Under the pieces are notes generated by a model. It saw only the letters and a program-made list of their open reading frames with translations, did not search any database and was not told the DNA's origin. DNA of 64,000 nt from Gigaspora margarita (taxonomy: Eukaryota > Glomeromycota > Glomeromycetes > Diversisporales > Gigasporaceae), in assembly GCA_009809945.1 (NCBI GenBank), contig WTPW01000090.1, positions 145,806 to 209,805 of the forward strand, in the 5' to 3' direction. The translations under genes were made by a program, and so were the position numbers. Every line of letters begins with the position of its first letter. Position 1 is the stretch's first letter. Shown piece after piece: positions 58,073-64,000 of the stretch.

Positions 58073-58387
58073 ATCTATGACAATAACTGATTCTTGTTAT
58101 AGCTATATGAATTCTTCTTAATAATATTTATATACAAAGATGCAATTGATTATAAGGCAAATAATTAGATTTGAATAGGAATATTTCTAAGAATTTGGAT
58201 ATTTCAATATGCATAATATAGTGCTTGTAATTGATACAGTATAGGATGGTATAAAACATCCATTAATATTATAAAGACCAATTTTGGTACCTATATAGTC
58301 AATTTTGATTGGCTAATTTTGGTATAAATAATTCTAATTGGTTAATTAAATATATATATATATATTTTATATTAAATGCCAATTTTT

Positions 58388-58550
58388 TAAACTATTATAA
58401 ACTTTAACTTTTTATAACTTTTTTAAAACAAAAAATAAAAAAATTTCTCTGACAAAAATGTAGTTTAGCTAAAAATCTATCACATTGTCAGAGGGCTTTT
58501 TGATTTAACTTGTTTTTAAAAAGTTATAATAGTTTAAAGCTTTTATTAAT
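58388..58550. mobile_element. Palindromic insert of about 160 bp
   Basis: AAACTATTATAAACTTTAAC and ACTTTTTTAAAAC at the left pair with GTTTTTAAAAAGTTATAATA at the right. TCTCTGACAAAAAT and ATTGTCAGAGGG pair further in. It has no coding capacity. Confidence 0.5.
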
Positions 58551-58554
58551 AAAT

Positions 58555-59145
58555 AGTAGATGCTTTATGCTGTCCCATACTGTAGTAAACAGAATTCTCA
58601 TATGTTCTTCTTTGTTCAAATAAATTCATCTGATTGAGCAATAATAATATATGTTTTTGGCAAAATATAATTAGTAGTCAGTTATATAGCAAGATACAGT
58701 AATATGACTTAGAATTTTTTTTTCAAATACTCAAAAAAAAGTAGAAAAAATTCTAACAACTTAGATTTTTTTTATTTATTTATTTAGTATTTTTATTTAT
58801 TTAAACAAATACATATTAGGGTGTAGTACTTATATTATATCTAAGCTATAAGCTTCAATTAGCAAAACATATTTTTTATTTTATTTAGCAATAATAACAA
58901 TACTATATATAGAGAATTTACAATACAAACATCTACTTTTTTATTTTTATTTATACAAAAACAAAAATATTTATATATAATTGAACTAATACAAAAAAAA
59001 AGAACAAGTTCTTTTGTTATAATTTTTTGTTATGGTCTTTGATGATATTGATTATCAAATCATTATATTGGCGAAATTAGAAGAAAAAAAACCAAAATTC
59101 TAAAAACCTTAGAAAGTATAAGCATAACATAAAGCAAAATAGATA
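58555..59145. other. Non-coding AT-rich region
   Basis: Apart from the TCTGATTGAGCAATAAT block at about 58625-58650, which closes the second duplicated unit, nothing is recognised. Confidence 0.35.
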
Positions 59146-59151
59146 TACAAG

Positions 59152-59774
59152 TAGGGTTCTGAAGTTCAGTTCAGTTCAATAGATGTTCAGATTCAAGTTC
59201 AATGAACCTGAACCTGAACCTGCTCTAAAAGTTCAATACTGAACTGAACCTAAACTTAAAATTATTGAACATGAACCTGAATCTGAACTTAAAAAAAGTT
59301 CAGTTAAGGTTCAGTTCAAGGTTCATAAACATGTTCAGGTTCATAATATATGCACATTTTTACCTAAATCACAAAGTTTGAATCAATTAGTAAAATTCAA
59401 AGAATCATAGCATTTTGTATAATTTTATTAATAAAATTATTAAAAAATATTGTTTTACATGAAATTTTACTAATTGATCATAACTTCTTGCACTAAGTAA
59501 ACTTGTTCAGCGCCAAAAAATACATAAAATCAGCATATTTTATTTTTACTTTTCTTGAAATATGAAGAAAAAATGCTTAATTTTAGAAATTTTTATCAAA
59601 AATTCAAAATTAAGCATNTTTGACGCAAATTTTAAGGAAAATAAAATAAAATATACTGATATAATGTATTTTTTGGTGCTTTAAAAAATGTTCAGATTCA
59701 GGTTCAATACTGAACCTGAACCTGAACCTGAACTTGACCTAAGTTCAGTTCAGTTCAGGTTCATAGGAACACTA
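59152..59774. mobile_element. hAT-like element H3 with GTTCAGG word ends
   Basis: Flanks TATACAAG (59144-59151) and CATACAAG (59775-59782) agree at 7 of 8. Ends are TAGGGTTCTGAAGTTCAG and, inverted, TAGTGTTCCTATGAACCTG. About 190 bp on the left and 80 bp on the right are built from GTTCAGGTTCA and its complement TGAACCTGAAC. The interior has one palindrome with GCACTAAGTAAACTTGTTCA and one around TTTTTATCAAAAATT, as in H1. It is the shortest and cleanest member of the H1 type. Confidence 0.9.
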
Positions 59775-59963
59775 CATACAAGCATAAAAAATTGCTTTTA
59801 ACTGATTCAAAATCTTTTTTTTTTATATCTAATATAGTATAGTATTATATCAACTTATATTGATTTATATAATATCTAATCTATAACTATAAACTAAAAA
59901 TATTTGAGTGTAACCTTTGTGTAATGATAATGTTTAGACTAATAATATAAATAATTGTATTAA

Positions 59964-60313
59964 GGGTAGGGTGAATATAGATTATTTCTTATGTAAGTAG
60001 ATTAACCAAAAAAATATTACACAAAAATCGAACACATGTTACATATAAAAGTTTTTAAAAATATAATCAATTTTCATAAAGGTTTTGGGTAGATATATTA
60101 GACCACCTAATTCTAATTATAATAATTTGAACCCCTGTATCATTTAAAAAAAACATACTTGCATATATCATTAATTCTTCCTAGGTTGATCAAAATTTGC
60201 CTAGGTTACACAATATAAATATCATATGATCATCACCTGATTTCAATTAAATATTATTGTAAAAAAATTAGTAATGTGATCACTAGTAAAAATGATCGAT
60301 GTTCACCCTACCC
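59964..60313. mobile_element. 350-bp TTAA-flanked MITE, second well-preserved copy
   Basis: TTAA at 59960-59963 and 60314-60317. Ends are GGGTAGGGTGAATATAGAT and, inverted, GGGTAGGGTGAACATCGAT. It matches the copy at 46130-46478 almost base for base along its whole length, with one base difference in length. Confidence 0.9.
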
Positions 60314-60484
60314 TTAAAGCAATATAATTGGACAATATAATTTGTGTAATACATATATGCAAATAGGTTACACAAATCTTATTGTTTTGTTTTCACAAAA
60401 ATAATTTTTGGTTACATGCTACTAATGTTGTATAACATTACTCAAACTCTATTTTGCTAACTTTTTAGTTTTGGAACTAGGTCA

Positions 60485-60738
60485 GGTTATTTGAACCAAA
60501 ACTGGGTTTATTTAAACCAGATCAGGTTTATTTGAACCAAATTCAGGGTTATTTGAACCAAAATCATATTTATTTAAACCAAAATAAGGTTTATTTGAAT
60601 TAGATCAGGTTTATTTAAACCAAAATCAGCTTTATTTGAACCAAAAATGGGTTTATTTAAATCAAAAATGAGTTTATTTGAACCAATTGAGGGTTTATTT
60701 AAACCAAGAGAAGGCTTATTTGAACCAAGCCTGGGTTT
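60485..60738. repeat. Tandem repeat of GGTTTATTTRAACC, about 12 units
   Basis: Units of 20-22 bp, each with a near-palindrome GGTTTATTTGAACC or GGTTTATTTAAACC followed by AAAATCA-like spacer. The G and A forms alternate almost perfectly along the array, which points to a ~42-bp dimer as the duplicated unit. It directly precedes a P-family palindrome. Confidence 0.8.
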
Positions 60739-60749
60739 ACTATATATTT

Positions 60750-61065
60750 CTAAAAAATGCTACTTCCAAAAGAAGCTATCTCCTTTATTTTTTTAAAAAT
60801 TTTTAAAGAAATTGTTAAGAGTTGCTATATATAAAAGTCTAAAGTTTACTAGTAAACTTCAAAAGTGCTATTAAGTAAAGTTGTTTAGAACAATAAAATA
60901 CACATATAATAAAAATTTAAAATTATTTGAAAAACTTTTAATTAGTATGTTTTTCAATTTTCAAAAAATTTAACAATTTGAAAATAAGCAATTTTGAAGA
61001 TTTTTGTGTAACTTTAGGCCAAAAAGAATAGCTTATTTTCATAAACATATATTATTTAAATTAAT
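60750..61065. mobile_element. Diverged P-family palindromic MITE (copy P8)
   Basis: GAAGCTATCTCC, GTTGCTATATATAAAAGTC, TGCTATTAAGTAAAGTTGTT and AAAGAATAGCTTATTTTC correspond in order to the P1 blocks. The right arm is shortened and the palindrome is degraded. Confidence 0.5.
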
Positions 61066-61106
61066 TACAAGTTATTTAATATTATTCAAAAAAAAAACTA
61101 AAAAAA

Positions 61107-61990
61107 AGAGGATGTGGCAACTTAGTGAAGTTGGTAAGTTGTCATCCCCCAAGCAGCAGACCTAGGGTCCAAATCCCTTTGCCGACACTTTGAAAAATAG
61201 GCCTGTGTTCTGGTATCTGTTTTTTGTTAATCAGTTGCTTGGTACACCATCTTGAATAGGAGCTTTACTATACAAAATCCAAGGAACTGGAGAAATGGAA
61301 CTCTATTTGGCAAGTTCTGAGTAGGGAGATAGCAAAAATCTTCGATAGTGCTACCAAAGCTAGAATATCAGAAACTGGAGCCAGAGAATCAGATGACAAG
61401 AATCTTGAGAAGGGTCCACTAACCTGGCTGCTGGAGTTGCACTGGAGGAAAAGAATCTATGTTCTGGCAGTAGGTACCAAGAAAAGAAAGCTACATCAAC
61501 TCTTCTAGACTAACTGGTTTGGAAGTTTGTGGATCCAGTATAAGGACTAGTAGAATGGTAAAGGTAGGTGCTAGAATCAGAGTGAACCTTGCAAGGGCAG
61601 AAGTAGGTAATAGTAAAAGTTACTGAAATGTAGGTAATATCTGTATGGGACAGAAACTGCTCTATTGAGTATTCCACGAGAATAAACTAGTTCTAAAAGG
61701 ATTCCACAATATATCCAGGACTGGCCTTGACTGACTTATGTAATGAAGGACTATACTGACTGGCAGAAGAAGCAGGAACCAGAGGGTTTAAATAGATAAC
61801 CCCCTAGTTGGGTTGCAGATATGGCAACTAGTATAGAACCTTTGGGCAGACTTTTTAAATTAGATAACCAAAAGTTGTATGTGTGGCTAGTTGTATTCTT
61901 ATCTATGTAACAAATGTCTGGGCACCTCTGAAGGCACCTATGGTCTGATTTACTTGAATAAAAGCCTTTTTCCAGAGCAGAAACTTTGAA
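61107..61990 (+). repeat. tRNA-headed repeat, copy 1 (SINE-like)
   Basis: GATGTGGCAACTTAGTGAAG and GTTGGTAAGTTG resemble a tRNA 5' part with an A box. CTAGGGTCCAAATCCCTTTG at about 61162-61181 contains a B-box-like GGTCCAAATCC. About 800 bp follow that are alignable with copy 2 in blocks (AGGGAGATAGCAAAAATC, GTGAACCTTGCAAGGGCAGA, TTGCAGATATGGCAACTAGT, GTGTGGCTAGTTGTA). It ends in an A-rich stretch just before copy 2. It is richer in G+C than its surroundings. A SINE is likely; the body is unusually long. Confidence 0.6.
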
Positions 61991-61992
61991 AA

Positions 61993-62650
61993 AAAGGGTG
62001 TGGCAATCTAGAGAAGTGGTCAGGTTGTCACCCCCCAGGTGGCAGTTCAAAAGTTCAAATCCCACTGATGACGATAATGAAAATTAGACCTGTGTTATGG
62101 TAATTGTGGCTCATATCAGTTGGGTGAAAAACCTGTATCCTTGGTTCTACCAGCTTGAATGGGAGCTTATGGGTGCAATGGTGTCATTGCACCAAAAATT
62201 CAAAAAACCAGAAAAAATAAAAACTCATTTGGGAAGTCCCAAGTAAGGAGGTAGATTGACGATCTCTGACGGTACTACTATAAATAAGGTCAGTGCCAGG
62301 ATCAAAATGAAACTTATAAGGGCAAAGAGAGGTACCTAGCAGTTTAGAGTAGCACCAGACTGCAAGTGTCAGTATAATGCAGATGTGTCAGTTACTGAAA
62401 ATCCAGAGCTATTACAAAATAGAATATGATTGCCAACTGGTACAGTTTGTCTGCGGAGTAAAGTAGCCCTAAGGCTGTTTGTTACCTATAATAAAAAACT
62501 GAAATAGAGGCCTGCATAGATTAGAGGGTTTTGAATAGGCAACACCTGTATTGGATTGCAGATATAGCAGCTAGTGTAGAACCCTTGGATGGACTACTTA
62601 AATTAGGCACCAAAAGTGCACGTGAGGCTAGTTGTACCCTTATTTATATA
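61993..62650 (+). repeat. tRNA-headed repeat, copy 2 (SINE-like), in tandem with copy 1
   Basis: AAAGGGTGTGGCAATCTAGA, AGTGGTCAGGTTGTC and a B-box-like AGTTCAAATCCC (62052-62063) form the tRNA-like head. The body follows copy 1 in the same order with shorter spacing and ends near GTGAGGCTAGTTGTACCCTT. The 77-codon frame at 62531-62764 lies across its end and is not conserved in copy 1. Confidence 0.6.
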
Positions 62651-62865
62651 TATAGTTTATCCTGTATTTGGCATTATTTCAAATTAATAAAGTGGCACAA
62701 TGGCAAGCAAGGCCAGAACCCTGAAGAATCCATATATAACTCAGATCCAGACTCAAAAGTTTAATATAACTTTATATACTTAATTTTATTAAAAGCTTTA
62801 TACAAAATTATCATATAAGTTCAAATTTTACTATAAATTATACAATTTTAGATCTGAGTTTATAT

Positions 62866-63310
62866 ACCATATATATTCCTATTCTGAAAATAAACTACCC
62901 TTTTGTTTGAACCAAAAAATCTAAAAACTTGTTTTATTCAAAAATAAGCTACCCCTGATCGATAATAGTTACTACATAGTAAAGTCCAAATTTTACTATG
63001 CAAATCGGTTATAATCTCTTAAGTAAACTTGTTCGGAAGATCAAAATACATACATTATAAAATTTTCATACAAATTGGAGAACCTTTTATTATTGGAGTT
63101 TTAATTTTTACGTTCATCGAAAAATTAAAATTTTTTAAAAAATATATACGCTGAATGTAAAAATTACAAGTTAAATAATAAAAAGTTCTCCAATTTGTAT
63201 GAAAATTTTGGAGAATATGCATTTTTATATTATGCACATGTTTACTTAAGCATATATAATCGTAAAATTTGGACTTTGTTATATAGCGATTATTTGCGAT
63301 TGTTAATAAG
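62866..63310. mobile_element. P-family palindromic MITE (copy P4)
   Basis: The left end TACCATATATATTCC is followed by AAAATAAACTACCC and AAAATAAGCTACCCC. The core has CATAGTAAAGTCC, CTCTTAAGTAAACTTGTTCG, TTTTTACGTTCATCG and the inverses CGCTGAATGTAAAAATTA and GTTTACTTAAGCAT, ending GGACTTTGTTATATAGCGAT. The right word zone is missing, so the copy is truncated. Confidence 0.65.
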
Positions 63311-63430
63311 CTTTTTGCACAGATATTTTTTAAACAAAATTCTCACTCATATAATCTTGTGCAAACAAGTTTTTTGTGGGAAAAAAATGAAAAAAATACA
63401 AAATAAAAAAAAAGAAAATTACTACTTATT

Positions 63431-63660
63431 GCCAGTGGTGATCATCACTAGTGATTAATAAAAATTAATAAAAAGTTTTTTGCCGAAATAAAAATTAAAA
63501 TTTGATTAATATTAGGGTTAGGGTAAGAACTGGGATAAGGCAGGGGCATAGTTTATGCCAAAATTTTACGAGAAATTTTTTTTGTTAAAGCCCCAAAGGT
63601 GATTTCATAGACAAATTTAAAGATACAAAATATACATTGGTGATGATCACCACTGGTGAT
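63431..63660 (+). mobile_element. TTAGGG-core MITE, copy F
   Basis: Ends GCCAGTGGTGATCATCACTA and, inverted, TCACCAGTGGTGATCATCAC. Each end folds on itself (GTGATCATCAC). The interior has ATTAGGGTTAGGGTAAGAAC, AAAATTTTACGAGAAATTTT, TTAAAGCCCCAAAGGTGATT and TTCATAGACAAATTT. The CACCTGATCT block of the other copies is missing, so it is shortened on the right. Confidence 0.75.
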
Positions 63661-63704
63661 AAATAGCAAACTTCAAAAAAAAAATAAAAAAAGTGATATA
63701 CATA

Positions 63705-64000
63705 CCATATGTTTCCAAAATAAGCTACCTTTTTTGGACGTTTTTTGGACACAAAAAATCTGGGGGTAGATTTTTGGTCAATTGCAAATAGTCGTTACAT
63801 AGTAAAGTCCAAATTCTACTATGTAAATTGACTATTATCGCTTAAGTAAACTTATTCGGAAGATAAAATTACATATATGCTGAAATTTTCATCAATATTG
63901 AAGCACCTTTTATTATTAAACTTTTAATTTTTAAGTTCAACGAATATATTTTTGTAATAAAATTTTAATTTTACCGTTGAACGTAAAAATTAAAAGTCAA
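63705..64000. mobile_element. P-family palindromic MITE (copy P5), cut by the window end
   Basis: The left end TACCATATGTTTCCAAAATA is followed by AAGCTACCTTTTTTGG, CATAGTAAAGTCC, CGCTTAAGTAAACTTATTCG and the central ACGAATATATTTTTG with the start of the inverse arm (GTTGAACGTAAAAATTAAAA). It continues beyond base 64000. Confidence 0.75.

Overview
The window is very AT-rich eukaryotic DNA. Spliceosomal GT-AG introns, a kelch-repeat membrane protein, decayed Sel1/TPR repeat genes, and Plavaka (CACTA-type), FAR1/MULE and LINE transposons together suggest a fungus, most likely an arbuscular mycorrhizal fungus (Glomeromycotina). A large-genome lineage such as Gigasporaceae would fit, but the exact taxon is inference. 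About 944 bases are an N gap and a few single Ns are scattered elsewhere. No rRNA, CRISPR array or free-standing tRNA gene was seen.

Layout. 1.7-10 kb: a Plavaka-type transposase gene on the minus strand that reads as an intact five-exon gene (825 codons), divergent from a ten-exon plus-strand gene of unknown function that carries two in-frame stops. Their long introns are filled with small palindromic elements. 11.7-16.2 kb: a dead FAR1/MULE transposase gene split by a 1.5-kb hAT-like insertion. 17.6-20.5 kb: nested miniature elements. 22.2-25.2 kb: an unidentified stretch, then a Sel1/TPR pseudogene. 26.9-28.6 kb: the one convincing host gene, a secreted and membrane-anchored six-kelch protein. 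29.8-32.7 kb: a minisatellite and a palindromic TIR element that contains the N gap. 34.8-41.2 kb: a G-rich VNTR element, a 599-bp hAT-like element, a complete tRNA-derived SINE and several tiny TIR elements around a TPR pseudogene. 43.4-58 kb: a tandemly duplicated unit (leader, minisatellite, Sel1 remnant) interrupted by a 2.7-kb hAT-like element in one copy and by a hAT-like element carrying a 6.1-kb LINE in the other. 59-64 kb: more miniature elements and a tandem pair of tRNA-headed repeats.

The most interesting signal is the population of small elements. Many have 8-bp target-site duplications. Their ends are made of a short word iterated in direct and inverted orientation, and the word differs between copies (GGTTCGG, GTTCAGG, GGGTCAGACC, TTTTGGACAG, GGTGAAATT, GGAGTACTCC). 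Their interiors are long palindromes that share a short AAGTAAACTTRTTC motif. A second set of at least six elements keeps a common core with TTAGGG runs, while each copy or subfamily has different, self-complementary ends. Both patterns are read directly from the sequence; the mechanism behind them is open.

The mobile genes are mostly decayed by changes that fit C-to-T or G-to-A mutation. Examples are the expected YADD motif of the LINE reverse transcriptase reading YINN, the second MULE aspartate reading Asn, and stops that fit CGA-to-TGA and CAG-to-TAG. The Plavaka gene is the exception and could be a live source of transposase.
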